Assembly (NCBI RefSeq): GCF_013425765.1
Contig: NZ_JACCJZ010000017.1
Coordinates: forward strand, 372,001 to 436,000
Origin: Luteimonas deserti
GTDB lineage: Bacteria > Pseudomonadota > Gammaproteobacteria > Xanthomonadales > Xanthomonadaceae
DNA: 64,000 nucleotides
Reading direction: 5' to 3'
The notes under the pieces were generated by a model. That model saw only the letters and a program-made list of their open reading frames with translations, was not told the origin of the DNA and searched no databases. The first letter of the stretch is position 1. Each line of letters starts with the position of its first letter. Positions 32,734-41,967 of this stretch are shown here, in pieces. The position numbers were made by a program, and so were the translations under genes.

Positions 32734-34332
32734 TCAGCCCGGCGTGTAGTAGGTCGGCGCGCCGGGCCCGACCGGCAGGCCCAGGCCGAAGACCCACAGG
32801 AAGAACACCGCGGTCCAGCCGATGAAGAACACGATCGAGTAGGGCAGCATCATCGCGATCAGCGTGCCGACGCCGAGGTTGCGCTGGTACCGCGCCGCGA
32901 AGGCCATGATCAGGCCGAAGTAGCTCATCATCGGCGTGATCAGGTTGGTCACCGAATCGCCGATGCGGTAGGCCGACTGGATCACCTCCGGGCTGTAGCC
33001 GATCAGCATCAGCATCGGCACGAAGATCGGCGCGGTCACCGCCCACTGCGCCGAGGCCGAGCCCAGCGACAGGTTGATCAGCCCGCACAGCGCGATGAAG
33101 GCCAGGAACACCAGCGGCCCGGTCAGGCCGATCGACTGCAGCAGGTTCGAGCCCAGCACCGCCATCACCTGGCCGAGCTGGGTCCAGTTGAAGAACGCGA
33201 CGAACTGGGCGGCGAAGAACACCAGCACGATGTACAGGCTCAGCGTGGCCATCGATTTCGCCATCGCGTCGATCACGTCACGGTCGTTGCGGATCGTCCC
33301 GGTCAGTGCGCCGTAGACGATGCCGGCCACCGCGAAGAACACCGCGACCAGCACCACGATGCCGGTGAGGAACGGGCGCAGGCTGCCCAGGGTGTCGTCG
33401 ACGCCGGGCAGGCGCAGCGCGCCGTTCGCGGGCACCGTGAGCGCGGCGATCACACCCGCGACCAGCAAGGCCGCCAGGCCCGACCACAGCAGCGCGCGAC
33501 GCTCGCGCGCGGCCAGCGGATCCATGTTCACCGGTTCGGCGTCGGGGTCGAGCTGCTTCGGATCGAAGGCGCCGAGCTTGGGTTCGACGATGTAGGTGGT
33601 CACGAACCAGCCGAGAAACGTGACCACGAAGGTGCTGGCGATCATGAAGTACCAGTTGACCGCCGCGTGCACCTCGTAGGTCGGGTCGATCAACCGCGCC
33701 GCTTCCTGGGTGATGCCGGCGAGCAGCGGATCGACGGTGCCGATCAGCAGGTTCGCGCTGTAGCCGCCGGACACACCGGCGAACGCGGCCGCCAGGCCCG
33801 CGAGCGGATGGCGCCCGAGCGCATGGAAGATCGCCGCCGCCAGCGGAATCACCACCACGTAGCCCATCTCCGAGGCCGTGTTCGACAGCACGGCGGCGAA
33901 CACGATCACCACGGTCACCAGGTTCTTTGGCGCGCCGAGCACCAGCGCCTTGATCGCGGCGGTCAGCAGGCCCGAACGTTCGGCGATGCCCACCCCCAGC
34001 ATCGCCACCAGCACCGTGCCCAGCGGCACGAAGGAGGTGAAGTTGGTCACCAGCCCCATGACGATCCGGCGCAGGCCCTCGGCATCGAGCAGGCTGATCA
34101 CGCGGATGATGCCGTCCTCGGCGCGCCCGGACGCACCTTCGGGCCGAGGGTCGGGCACCGAGACGCCGTAGGCCGCCAAGACGCCCGACAACAGCACGAT
34201 CAGCAACGCCAGCAGCGCGAACAGCGTCACCGGATGCGGCAGCAGATTGCCGAGGAACTCGACGGTGTTGAGCAGGCGCGTGATCGCGCTGCGCGGCTCG
34301 GATGCGGGCGCTGCCGACTTGCCTCGGGTCAT
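32734..34332 (-). CDS. AbgT-family transporter
   Basis: A 532-residue inner-membrane transporter with about eleven to thirteen hydrophobic segments. Landmark stretches are LLPHPVTLFALLALLIVLLS, FTSFVPLGTVLVAMLGVGIA, VVIVFAAVLSNTASEMGYVV, FAGVSGGYSANLLIGTVDPL (re-entrant loop), INLSLGSASAQWAVTAPIFV and VTNLITPMMSYFG, all as in AbgT/MtrF. AbgT imports p-aminobenzoyl-glutamate, and MtrF-type relatives export sulfonamides and hydrophobic drugs. No abgAB hydrolase genes adjoin, so direction and substrate are uncertain. It starts at ATG in MTRGKSAAPASEP, a soluble leader. Confidence 0.92.
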   Translation of the reverse strand: MTRGKSAAPASEPRSAITRLLNTVEFLGNLLPHPVTLFALLALLIVLLSGVLAAYGVSVPDPRPEGASGRAEDGIIRVISLLDAEGLRRIVMGLVTNFTSFVPLGTVLVAMLGVGIAERSGLLTAAIKALVLGAPKNLVTVVIVFAAVLSNTASEMGYVVVIPLAAAIFHALGRHPLAGLAAAFAGVSGGYSANLLIGTVDPLLAGITQEAARLIDPTYEVHAAVNWYFMIASTFVVTFLGWFVTTYIVEPKLGAFDPKQLDPDAEPVNMDPLAARERRALLWSGLAALLVAGVIAALTVPANGALRLPGVDDTLGSLRPFLTGIVVLVAVFFAVAGIVYGALTGTIRNDRDVIDAMAKSMATLSLYIVLVFFAAQFVAFFNWTQLGQVMAVLGSNLLQSIGLTGPLVFLAFIALCGLINLSLGSASAQWAVTAPIFVPMLMLIGYSPEVIQSAYRIGDSVTNLITPMMSYFGLIMAFAARYQRNLGVGTLIAMMLPYSIVFFIGWTAVFFLWVFGLGLPVGPGAPTYYTPG

Positions 34333-34455
34333 CGTGCGGTCCGGTGCGGGTGGCCGGGCAGTCTAGCAATCCCGCTTCAGCCGTCATCTCTCGTGCCTTG
34401 GCCGCGACCCGCCTTGCAAGCGGTCGCCCAGTGGTGTGCGCACGGCAATTCCGAC

Positions 34456-35469
34456 TCAGCGACCTTCTGCGCCCGCGAAATAGATTGTATAAATGTGCCG
34501 CCCGGCTTCCTCGATCTCGGCCCATTCAGCAGCCTGGAACGCGTCGGAGGGATAGCGGCCGGGCCCCTGTTCCCAGAGTCTGACGAACTCGTTCTGTTGC
34601 CCGGCGCGACGCCCGGGGCGTTGCGCTTCCACGAGTTCAGCGACACCTGCGGGTTGCGCCGAGCGCGCCATGCGTTCGGCGACCGCGAGCTGCAACGCGT
34701 ACTCGTGGATCCGCAACTCGCGGTCGTTGCGTTCGAACAGCAGGCTTCGTCCATCCAACGCTTGCACCTTGGCGCGGAGTGCGTGCTCGTCTCCGGCCTG
34801 GATTCGTTCCTGAAGCCACGACCTCGCCAGCGCGCGCCGCCGGTGTGCCTCCCGGGGATCACGCACGATGCGTTCGCGACTGTCGAATTCGGCCAATCCA
34901 AGATCTGCGAAGCGCAGCTGCGCGTCGGGATTGCCGGCTCGCGCCGCCTGCTCGAGCCAATGCGCAGCGCGAGCAAGATGATGTGGTGTCAGGACGCTGC
35001 AATCGTCGTAATGATCGGCACGCTGGAGAAAACGGTTCTCGATGTTGGTGCGGCGCACTTCATTGATGGACGGATCGTCGCCGCGTGTCGAATAAGCGAT
35101 CTCGTCCTCGTACTCCTGTAGCAGACGTTCGGGTGCGTAGTCACGCAGGACGCGGTGACAGGCGCCCAGGCGTAATCCCAGCGCGGCCGCCGCCTTCGGG
35201 TCTCCCGCGTCCGCGCGGGCTTCATGTGCGCGGATGAAGTCCGTCATCGGCAGCCAGTCCTGATCGCCCACGTGGACGTGACGTCGCGGGCCCATGACGG
35301 CGGAACCCTCCGGCCCTGCGCGCAGGTCCTGGCGCAATGCGCGGACCTGGTCGTGAGGCGTCGAGACAGGTTTTGTGCTGGCCTCAACGTGTGGCGATCG
35401 ATCAGGCGAGCTACATCCAGCCAGCACAACTGCGAGAAAGACAGGCCATTGATATCGAAATGGAGTCAT
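34456..35469 (-). CDS. Sel1-like lipoprotein, second of a coupled paralogous pair
   Basis: A 337-residue predicted lipoprotein. The signal peptide ends in the lipobox VLAGC (about residue 19). The rest is helical with Sel1/TPR-like units such as ARADAGDPKAAAALGLRLG, AAHWLEQAARAGNPDAQLRF and a helix-rich tail. Its start overlaps the preceding gene's stop by four bases (ATGA). It shares architecture with that neighbour (an AGD-x-x-AA-x-x-LG unit, later Cys, then WL-x-x-AA-x-x-G-x-P repeats), so the two look like divergent duplicates. G+C looks lower than in neighbours. No function is recognised. Confidence 0.72.
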   Translation of the reverse strand: MTPFRYQWPVFLAVVLAGCSSPDRSPHVEASTKPVSTPHDQVRALRQDLRAGPEGSAVMGPRRHVHVGDQDWLPMTDFIRAHEARADAGDPKAAAALGLRLGACHRVLRDYAPERLLQEYEDEIAYSTRGDDPSINEVRRTNIENRFLQRADHYDDCSVLTPHHLARAAHWLEQAARAGNPDAQLRFADLGLAEFDSRERIVRDPREAHRRRALARSWLQERIQAGDEHALRAKVQALDGRSLLFERNDRELRIHEYALQLAVAERMARSAQPAGVAELVEAQRPGRRAGQQNEFVRLWEQGPGRYPSDAFQAAEWAEIEEAGRHIYTIYFAGAEGR

Positions 35470-36383
35470 TGCCTGGGAGCCTCTGACGGGTCGACCGCCG
35501 GCTGCTGGAGTTCACGAGCAAGCGCACGCGCATGTGCACGCTCTTCGGCAGATGCCGTCTGTTCAAGCTTGCGAACGTGTTCGCTGGTCAGGCTGTCGGG
35601 GAAGCGTCGATGCATGGGTGTCTCCGAGAACGCGAGCCAGAACCCGAGCGCGCGGGCCGGATCGGGCGTCAGCCAGCCGTCGGCATCGTGTGCCCTCGAC
35701 ATCGCCAGGAGTGCAGCAGGCTCGCCCGATCGGACCGCGACCGACAGCATCTGCGTCGCTCGGTTCCGTCGTCGTTCTACCTCGTCGGCAGCATCGACCA
35801 GTGCGGAGAGGCTCTTGAACTCACGAAACGCGACATCCGGATAGAGCGCCATGGCTTCCGGGTGTCCCCGCTCGGCGGCCAGGGTGACGTAGTACAGCGC
35901 GCCGTCCGCAGGCGGGTCCGCGCGAAGCCCGTCGGTATCTGCACACAGGCGGGTCGCCTCGGCATGTGCGAACAACAGCAGATCGATGTTGCGATCGTCA
36001 CCGATCGGTCGCCCGTCGATCCTGATCGCGTTTCCCGCGCCCGCAACCATCTCTGCAATCATCGCCGTCATGCGACCGCCTGGCACCGGCGTGTAGTCGA
36101 TACAGTGCGCGAGTGTCCGGCCCAATCGGAATGCGGCATCGGCGTCCCCGGCGTGGGCGGCTGCCTCGAGTTGCGGTCGCATGGCATCGAACGGCCCCTC
36201 AGGCACAGAAGCGACAGGTCCCGCCCCAGCTTGCGTCGCGGCACCGGTGACCCCTCCGGTGTCGGACGCCAAGGCTTGCTGTTCAGCGGCAGCATGCCAG
36301 CGCCAGGCCAACAGCGCGGCCAGACCGATCGCCGCACTCGCCAAAGCCGGCATGGCCCACCTGCGTACCGGAATGCCGGACAT
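35466..36383 (-). CDS. membrane-anchored Sel1-like protein, first of a coupled paralogous pair
   Basis: A 305-residue protein with an N-terminal membrane anchor (PALASAAIGLAALLAWRW, about 12-29) and a periplasmic helical domain. Sel1-like units are seen in AAHAGDADAAFRLGRTLAHC and VTLAAERGHPEAMALY. It begins five bases after the DUF885 gene stop, and its own stop overlaps the next gene, so all three form one transcript. It may assist the DUF885 peptidase, but that is inference from position only. No family name is assigned. Confidence 0.72.
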   Translation of the reverse strand: MSGIPVRRWAMPALASAAIGLAALLAWRWHAAAEQQALASDTGGVTGAATQAGAGPVASVPEGPFDAMRPQLEAAAHAGDADAAFRLGRTLAHCIDYTPVPGGRMTAMIAEMVAGAGNAIRIDGRPIGDDRNIDLLLFAHAEATRLCADTDGLRADPPADGALYYVTLAAERGHPEAMALYPDVAFREFKSLSALVDAADEVERRRNRATQMLSVAVRSGEPAALLAMSRAHDADGWLTPDPARALGFWLAFSETPMHRRFPDSLTSEHVRKLEQTASAEERAHARALARELQQPAVDPSEAPRQ

Positions 36384-36388
36384 GCCGC

Positions 36389-38209
36389 TCAGCCGACCGA
36401 CGCCTTTGCGATGAAATCGTCGACCTCGCGCTCGAGCAGTTCCAGCGGCACCACGCCGGTCAGCAACACGCGGTTGTGGAACGCGCGCGGATCGAAGCGG
36501 TCGCCGAGGGCATCGCGGGCCTTGTCGCGCAGCCGGATGATCTCGAGCTGACCGATCATGTACGAGGTGGCCTGACCGGGCATCACGACGTAGCGGTCCA
36601 CCTCGGAGGGCGGAATCCCGTAATCGATGGCCTGCTGCCGGTTCCAGCGCATCGCATGCAGACCGGTGTCGACCACCAGGCGTCGCGCCCGGAAGAGCTC
36701 GGCGTCGAGCTGACCCAGGCGTCCCTCGGGATCGCCTTCGTACCAGCCTTCCTCGGCGGCGAGGCGCTCGGCATACAACGCCCAGCCTTCGCTGAAGGCC
36801 GAGATGCCGCCGAACGCCCGTGTCTGGCGGAACTTGGGCAGGTCGGCGTTCTCGACCGACAAGGCGATCTGGAAGTGGTGGCCCGGCACGGCCTCGTGAT
36901 AGACCAGCGTGCGCAGGCCGAAGCGGGTCAGCCGGTCGGGGCGCAGGGGCATCTGGTACACGCCTGGACGCGAGCCGTCGAGGGGCGGCGCCGTGTAGCT
37001 GGCGGCCGCACTTGCCCACCGGTATTCGGGGTAGGGCTGGGCGATCACGGGGGTGCGTGGGCGGATGTCGAAGAGCGCATCGGCGCGGCGCTCCGCATCG
37101 CGCATCATCATTTCGATGTCGGCCATGATCGCCGCCCGGCCCGTGTCGTCGTTGCTGTAGGCGAGGTCACGTCGCAGTTGCGCGATCCGCGTTTCGACGC
37201 TGCCCTCGGCGCGGCCGATCGACCGCAGGATCGCGTCCATCTCGGTCTCGATCCTCGCCACCTCGCGCAGGCCGATCGCATGGATCTCGGCCGCGCTGAG
37301 CTGCGTCGACGTGAAGCGGCGCAGGTGGTAGGCGTAGGCTTCGGCTCCGTCGTCGAAGCGCCACAGGCCGGCGTCGTCGCCGGCACGCGACCGCTGGGAC
37401 TCGAGTTCGGCGATCGCGCGCGCCCAGGCGGGATACACGCGCTCGGCGACGGTCCGCGTGGCCTCGGCGACCAGCGTCTCGCGGGCACCCGGGTCGAGCG
37501 ACTCCACCGATGCCAGGCGTTCGGCGAACGTGGCGACCAGCGGATTGCGTGCGGCCGGCCCGTCGACGAACTGGCGCATCTGCGCGATCGTCGCATCCAG
37601 GATGAAGCGCGGCGGCAGGATGTCGCGGGCAGCGAGCTCGCGCGCCCGCGCGGTGGCCTCGTCCATCCGGGCCTCGAACTGGCCGAGCCGGCTGAGGTAG
37701 GTGCGCGCGTCGCCGACGCTGCGCACCGGATGAACCACCGTCATCAGGTTGGGCAGATTGACGTTGGCGCCGCTGAACTGCTGCAGCGGAAACTCGTAAT
37801 GCGAGAAGCGCTCGCCTTCGAGAAGGCTGCGTAGCTGCCAGTCCATCAGCTCGGCCGACACACGCTCCACATCGCCCATGCGCGCGCGGTCGAAGCCCGC
37901 GAGTTCGGAGAGGCCGCGCTGCGCCAACGCGAGGGTATCGCGGCGGAATTGGGCCGATTGCGGCGTGAGCTGTGCATCGAGCTCCGTTTGCAGGGCGCCG
38001 TCGAAGTAGCGGCTTGCCGTAGATGCGGAGGGCTGCCGTCGCATCCAGTCGTCGGTGTATCGGGCGAAGAACGCCGAGACCCCGTCCGCAGGCCGCACCT
38101 CTCCCTGGCCGGCCGGCGGCGGCGTCGATGGCGCCGAGGCGCAGGCGCCGAGCAGCAGGGCGGCGGTGAGCGCGAGTGCGAGCGGGGCAGTGCGGCGGCG
38201 TCGGGACAC
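36389..38209 (-). CDS. DUF885 lipoprotein, putative metallopeptidase
   Basis: A 606-residue DUF885 protein. The start is a GTG giving the lipoprotein signal LALTAALLLGACAS (lipobox Cys about 23). The conserved zinc-like motif LVYHEAVPGHHFQIAL (H-E-x-x-x-G-H-H) lies at about 435-450, followed by AFSEGWALYAE, where the E-G-W is a family hallmark, and MPGQATSYMIGQLEI. DUF885 proteins are thought to be gluzincin-like peptidases; activity is not proven. It is the first gene of a three-gene transcript with two Sel1-like proteins. It acts at the envelope. Confidence 0.9.
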   Translation of the reverse strand: MSRRRRTAPLALALTAALLLGACASAPSTPPPAGQGEVRPADGVSAFFARYTDDWMRRQPSASTASRYFDGALQTELDAQLTPQSAQFRRDTLALAQRGLSELAGFDRARMGDVERVSAELMDWQLRSLLEGERFSHYEFPLQQFSGANVNLPNLMTVVHPVRSVGDARTYLSRLGQFEARMDEATARARELAARDILPPRFILDATIAQMRQFVDGPAARNPLVATFAERLASVESLDPGARETLVAEATRTVAERVYPAWARAIAELESQRSRAGDDAGLWRFDDGAEAYAYHLRRFTSTQLSAAEIHAIGLREVARIETEMDAILRSIGRAEGSVETRIAQLRRDLAYSNDDTGRAAIMADIEMMMRDAERRADALFDIRPRTPVIAQPYPEYRWASAAASYTAPPLDGSRPGVYQMPLRPDRLTRFGLRTLVYHEAVPGHHFQIALSVENADLPKFRQTRAFGGISAFSEGWALYAERLAAEEGWYEGDPEGRLGQLDAELFRARRLVVDTGLHAMRWNRQQAIDYGIPPSEVDRYVVMPGQATSYMIGQLEIIRLRDKARDALGDRFDPRAFHNRVLLTGVVPLELLEREVDDFIAKASVG

Positions 38210-38443
38210 GGGAGCTCCGGAAGGCGAGGCGGGTCCCGATTCTAACCAGACGTCCGGCGGGTGCTGCCCGCCACGTGTCTACCGATTCCCGCGCGGCGGC
38301 GCCGTCATGGCGAGAAACGCGTCCCCTCAATCAGCTGCCGCCCTGCAACGCCGCCTGCTTTGCCGGCGCGCTCCGAAGCGCATCGCTACCGACGTCTCCA
38401 ATCGAATGCTGCTCCATCGCTCCGTTCGCGCCGCGTCCGGGGC

Positions 38444-39043
38444 TCACCCATGAACGCGGAAGCGGACCGCGTCGTCGATATAGCTTTTTTCACCGATCGA
38501 CGCTTCGTGCGAACCGAAAGGCATCTGCGCGCGGAGGCGCCAGCTGGCGGGCAGATCCCATTCGCGCGCGACGGCCGCATCGGGGAGGGGGTTGTAATGC
38601 TGCAGGCTGGCGCCGATGCCCGCCTCGGTGAGCGCGGTCCAGACCGAATACTGGGCGATCGCACTCGCATGCTCCGACCACACCGGGAAATTCTCGGCAT
38701 ACAGCGGAAAGCGGGTCTGGAGGTCGGCCACCACGTCCTGGTCCTCGTAGAACAGTACGGTGCCCGCCCCGGCCGAGAACCCGTCGAGTTTGGCTTCCGT
38801 CTGGGCGAAGGCATCGGCCGGCACCACCGGGCGCAGCGCATCGTTCACCAACGACCAGAAGCGGTCACTGTGCGCGCCGAACAGGATCACCGCGCGCGAA
38901 CTCTGCGAGTTGAACGACGATGGACTCTCGCGCACGGCCTCCTGGATGAGGGCAGTGACCTCGGATTGCGGCAGCGGAAGCTGCTTGCCGAGTGCGTACT
39001 GCGTGCGGCGGCGGCGGGCGATGGCCAGGAATGCATTGGGCAT
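38444..39043 (-). CDS. nitroreductase-family oxidoreductase
   Basis: A 199-residue FMN-dependent nitroreductase of the small single-domain type. RRRRTQYALGKQLPL is the FMN-phosphate-binding start, and ESPSSFNSQSSRAVILFG is the typical SPSSFNSQ motif. YSVWTALTEAGIGASLQHYN is the FMN-cradling helix seen in the Hbn1/YdfN-like group. It probably reduces nitro or quinone compounds using NAD(P)H in the cytoplasm. The ATG start is preceded by GGAG. It stands alone between the DUF885 gene and the glycine-zipper protein. Confidence 0.88.
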   Translation of the reverse strand: MPNAFLAIARRRRTQYALGKQLPLPQSEVTALIQEAVRESPSSFNSQSSRAVILFGAHSDRFWSLVNDALRPVVPADAFAQTEAKLDGFSAGAGTVLFYEDQDVVADLQTRFPLYAENFPVWSEHASAIAQYSVWTALTEAGIGASLQHYNPLPDAAVAREWDLPASWRLRAQMPFGSHEASIGEKSYIDDAVRFRVHG

Positions 39044-39240
39044 GGGAGCTCCGGTATGAGGCCGAGACGGCGAGGCGCCTAGTCTGCATTCGAGCGAGCG
39101 TTGCAATGATCGACCTCATCGGGACTGATCGTTGCAGGGGCGAAGCCGCCTGTTGGAAGCGTCGGGGTCTGGGGCCCCGTCGAAACAACGCCGCCGCACA
39201 GGCTGCGCGGCGGCGTCAATGGTCATGCGCTGCGCGCGGC

Positions 39241-39606
39241 TCAGCGATAGACGCGCTCGCAGCGGCTTTCGACAATGCGATCGCCACGCGCTTCCTGGCT
39301 GTTGCCCTGGACATTGCGGCCGATCGCGCCACCGGCAACCGCGCCGCCGACCGTCGCGATCCTGCGCCCGCTGCCGCTACCGATCTGATTGCCGACCAGA
39401 CCTCCGATCACGGCGCCTGCCGCGGTACCACCGACCCGGTTGGGGTCCGAATCGGCGCGCCTGACTTCGACGTCCTGGCAGACCACACGACTGCCGTCAT
39501 TGAACCGGCGCCCTTCGTCCTGCGGACCGTAGGTCTGTGCATGGGCGGACGCGAGCCCCAGGGTCGCAAGGACGGCGATGGAAGCAACTGTGCGGATCGG
39601 ATGCAT
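39241..39606 (-). CDS. glycine-zipper 2TM domain envelope protein
   Basis: A 121-residue exported protein with a signal peptide ending ASAHAQ (about 24). VGGTAAGAVIGGLVGNQIG and IATVGGAVAGGAIGRNVQG (about 58-100) are the two glycine-zipper helices of the 2TM (SlyB/17-kDa antigen-like) family. Two cysteines (VVCQDV and SRCERV) could form a disulfide. It lacks a lipobox. A role in envelope integrity is typical for the family, unproven here. The ATG start gives the signal peptide. Confidence 0.82.
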   Translation of the reverse strand: MHPIRTVASIAVLATLGLASAHAQTYGPQDEGRRFNDGSRVVCQDVEVRRADSDPNRVGGTAAGAVIGGLVGNQIGSGSGRRIATVGGAVAGGAIGRNVQGNSQEARGDRIVESRCERVYR

Positions 39607-39730
39607 GGCGAGGCCCTCGTGGATGACGTGGGGCCATCGTGTCGCGCCGCGCGGGAGGTCCGGATGAAATCCACCTGGTCCGCGGATTGCGGTTCAGGCG
39701 CCGGCCCGCTGCGTGACCACCGCGCCTGGA

Positions 39731-40531
39731 CTAGGCGTACTGCATCCGCCGCGCCATGCCGCCGTCGACGACGAGGTTCTGGCCGGTCATGAACGCCGAT
39801 GCGGGTGAAAGCAGATGCACCGCGAGCGCAGCGACGTCCTGCGGGCGACCGGCGCGCCCCACCGGATGCTGGCGGTGGTCCTGCCGCGACAGCGCCGGCG
39901 TGCGCCGCGCGACCGGTTTGCGCCAGTCGTCGACGACGATCCATCCGGGGCTGATGGCATTCACGCGCACCTGTGGGCCCTCGCTGATCGCCAGTGCATG
40001 GGTGAGAGCGACCAGCCCGCCTTTGGCGGCGGCATAGGGTTCGGTATGCGGCTCGGAGTGCAGCGAGCGGCTTGAGGCGATGTTGACGATCGCGCCGCCG
40101 GCGTCGCGCAGGGCAGGGAGCGCGTGCTTGCAGCACAGGAATGCACCGGTCAGATGCGCGTCGATGAATCTGCGCCACTCCGACAGCGGCAGCGTCGCGA
40201 GCTCCGGCACCTCGGGCGACGCCGGTCCGCCATTGTTCACCAGGCCGTCGAGACGGCCGAAGCGCGCCAGTGCGCGGCGCGTGAAACCACGCACGGAGGC
40301 CTCCCGTGACACGTCCAGCGGCGCGAACCAGGCGCGCTCGCCCGCCCGCCACTCCGCGAGACAGGCCGCACCCGCATCGCGGTCGAGATCTCCGATCGCG
40401 ACCCGTCCACCCGCACCCAGCACTGCCTGGGCGATCCCGCGGCCGATGCCCTGCGCCCCGCCGGTGATCATCACCACCCGGTCCTGCAAGGGCGTGGCGT
40501 CGAACGCTTCGATCGGCGGAGTGAGCGTCAT
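39731..40531 (-). CDS. SDR-family oxidoreductase (classical)
   Basis: A 266-residue classical short-chain dehydrogenase: VVMITGGAQGIGRGIA (T-G-x-x-x-G-x-G), NNGGPA as the N-N-A-G equivalent, IVNIASSRSLHSEPHTEPYAAAKG (S...Y-x-x-x-K) and VRVNAISPGWI. The tail MTGQNLVVDGGM is typical. The acidic residue after the second strand (AIGDLDRD) suggests NAD rather than NADP. The substrate is unknown. It may share a transcript with the small genes upstream on the same strand. Confidence 0.9.
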   Translation of the reverse strand: MTLTPPIEAFDATPLQDRVVMITGGAQGIGRGIAQAVLGAGGRVAIGDLDRDAGAACLAEWRAGERAWFAPLDVSREASVRGFTRRALARFGRLDGLVNNGGPASPEVPELATLPLSEWRRFIDAHLTGAFLCCKHALPALRDAGGAIVNIASSRSLHSEPHTEPYAAAKGGLVALTHALAISEGPQVRVNAISPGWIVVDDWRKPVARRTPALSRQDHRQHPVGRAGRPQDVAALAVHLLSPASAFMTGQNLVVDGGMARRMQYA

Positions 40532-40601
40532 GGGAAGTCCTCCAGGGGGAGGCGCAGTGTCGGCGCCGGTGGATCGACGCGGTGTCGAGACGTCTCGGCA
40601 G

Positions 40602-40841
40602 TCAGCGCTTGCCGCGCCCCGGTCCTGCCGGCGCCGGGGCCCGGGGCGCGGTTTCATCCAGGCGGGTGAGGGTGCGGGTGGTGCCGAGCACTTCGACCTG
40701 TCCGCCGGACGTGCGGAACCGGGCCATATCCTCCGCGATCCGTTCGCTAGTCATGGCGCTGGCGCGCTCGCTGGCGGTACGTGCGCCGGCGAACAGCTGA
40801 CGGGTGCCGGCCTGCTGCGACGGTCTCCGGGTTCCGCTCAT
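40602..40841 (-). CDS. small protein with a GGQVEVLG motif, paralogue of the gene at 10879-11127
   Basis: A 79-residue protein with an Arg/Ser-rich leader, a core RIAEDMARFRTSGGQVEVLG followed by TTRTLTR, then an Ala/Pro tail ending in GRGKR. The core matches the 82-residue protein at 10879-11127 at most positions. There is no membrane segment or cysteine. The ATG is preceded by AAGGAG. It is 14 bp downstream of the cysteine-cluster gene, so it is probably co-transcribed with the methyltransferase pair. Function unknown. Confidence 0.75.
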   Translation of the reverse strand: MSGTRRPSQQAGTRQLFAGARTASERASAMTSERIAEDMARFRTSGGQVEVLGTTRTLTRLDETAPRAPAPAGPGRGKR

Positions 40842-40855
40842 GGGGGATTGCTCCT

Positions 40856-41161
40856 TCAGTACATCGTGAGGGGAATGCCGCGCAGGCCGCGGTCGGTGTA
40901 CTCGGCGCGGATCTCGCGGCAATAGGGACCACCCATCGCGAAGCGCCGGCAGACCTCGGGACGCGATGCGTAGATCGAACAGCACATGCGCGCCGCATCC
41001 ACCGCCACGCACCAGCCCTCGTCGTCGCGGGCCATGACCTGCAGGCCCGCCTCGGTGACATCCGTAAATCGCGCCGGCACATCGTCGTCGGGCTGCAACA
41101 CCACGGTGAGACGGCAGCAGACCGCATCGCAGGCCTCGCACAGATCCGCCGGCACGCTCAC
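40856..41161 (-). CDS. YkgJ-family cysteine-cluster protein
   Basis: A 101-residue zinc- or iron-cluster-type protein with CEACDAVCC near the N-terminus, later CCSIY and PEVCRRF and PYCREIR, matching the spacing of the YkgJ (CxxxCxxCC) family. It starts at GTG, with a four-base overlap (GTGA) with the preceding methyltransferase stop, so translation is coupled. The cluster probably binds Zn or Fe-S. The job is unknown; pairing with a methyltransferase may mean a protein-modification role, as inference. Confidence 0.82.
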   Translation of the reverse strand: MSVPADLCEACDAVCCRLTVVLQPDDDVPARFTDVTEAGLQVMARDDEGWCVAVDAARMCCSIYASRPEVCRRFAMGGPYCREIRAEYTDRGLRGIPLTMY

Positions 41162-41820
41162 GCCACGCTCGCGGTGCGGAGGTAATGCAGCAGCCGCCCG
41201 GACACCGCGTCGCGTCCTTCGATCGCCGGAAGCCGGTGCTCGCTGGCGCTGAACCCCTGGTCGGCGAGCAGCCGGCCGAAGGTGCCGCTGTGGCCGCGTC
41301 CGGGGTCGGTGAGCATGACCTGGGCGCTGGGCCGGGCATGCCGCTCGACCACGCCGGCCAGACTCGCCGCATGGCCGCGCTCGTACAGCACATCGCTGGC
41401 GATGATCAGGTCGAACGTACCGAGGGACGCGAGCGGCGCGTCCCAGCGCATGTGCCGGTAATGCACCGCGTCGAGCGCATTGAGCGCCGAGTTGTAGGCC
41501 AGGAACGCGTCGGCCAGCGGATGGATGTCCGAGGCCACGACATCCGCGCCGCGCCGCTGCAGCACCAGGCTGGAGAGGCCGATGCCGCAGCCGATCTCGA
41601 GAATCCGGCGCCCATCGAGGTCGATCCCGTCCATCACCGTGGCCAGCGCCTGCCCGGAGGGCCAGACCTGGCCGAACAGCGACCACTGCGCCGAGGAGAT
41701 TCCCAGACGTGCACCGTCGCCGTCCGGGTCCGCGTATTGCTGGAGATCGCTGAGCGTCCGCAGCCGGTAGACGTGGTCACCGATGCGGACGTTCGAAATG
41801 CGGGTGGAATATCCGGGCAC
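41158..41820 (-). CDS. class I SAM-dependent methyltransferase (METTL21-like)
   Basis: A 220-residue Rossmann methyltransferase started at GTG. ILEIGCGIGLSSLVLQRRGA is SAM motif I (G-x-G-x-G), VVASDIHPLADAFLAYN motif II, and FDLIIASDVLYERGH motif post-I/IV, the latter resembling the D-V/L-Y of the METTL21/lysine methyltransferase group. The upstream WSLFGQVWPSGQALA is typical of that family. It is translationally coupled to the cysteine-cluster gene. The target is unknown, perhaps a protein lysine. Confidence 0.85.
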   Translation of the reverse strand: MPGYSTRISNVRIGDHVYRLRTLSDLQQYADPDGDGARLGISSAQWSLFGQVWPSGQALATVMDGIDLDGRRILEIGCGIGLSSLVLQRRGADVVASDIHPLADAFLAYNSALNALDAVHYRHMRWDAPLASLGTFDLIIASDVLYERGHAASLAGVVERHARPSAQVMLTDPGRGHSGTFGRLLADQGFSASEHRLPAIEGRDAVSGRLLHYLRTASVA

Positions 41821-41967
41821 GACACTTCCTTCGGAGCGTTGCCCGCAAGCGGACGGTCACGCATGGAGGGAAGCGACGCGGCGACGGCTCAGGTCGGGGG
41901 ACGCGGATACGGGCGTTGCCCGAGGCCGCAGCATAGCACCGGGGTCGTCGGCTCTCGCGAAGGCGGT

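Noticed and set aside
38210..38443. Possible small gene between DUF885 and nitroreductase.
   Set aside because: Frames are Arg-rich and lack a ribosome site; probably promoter and leader only.
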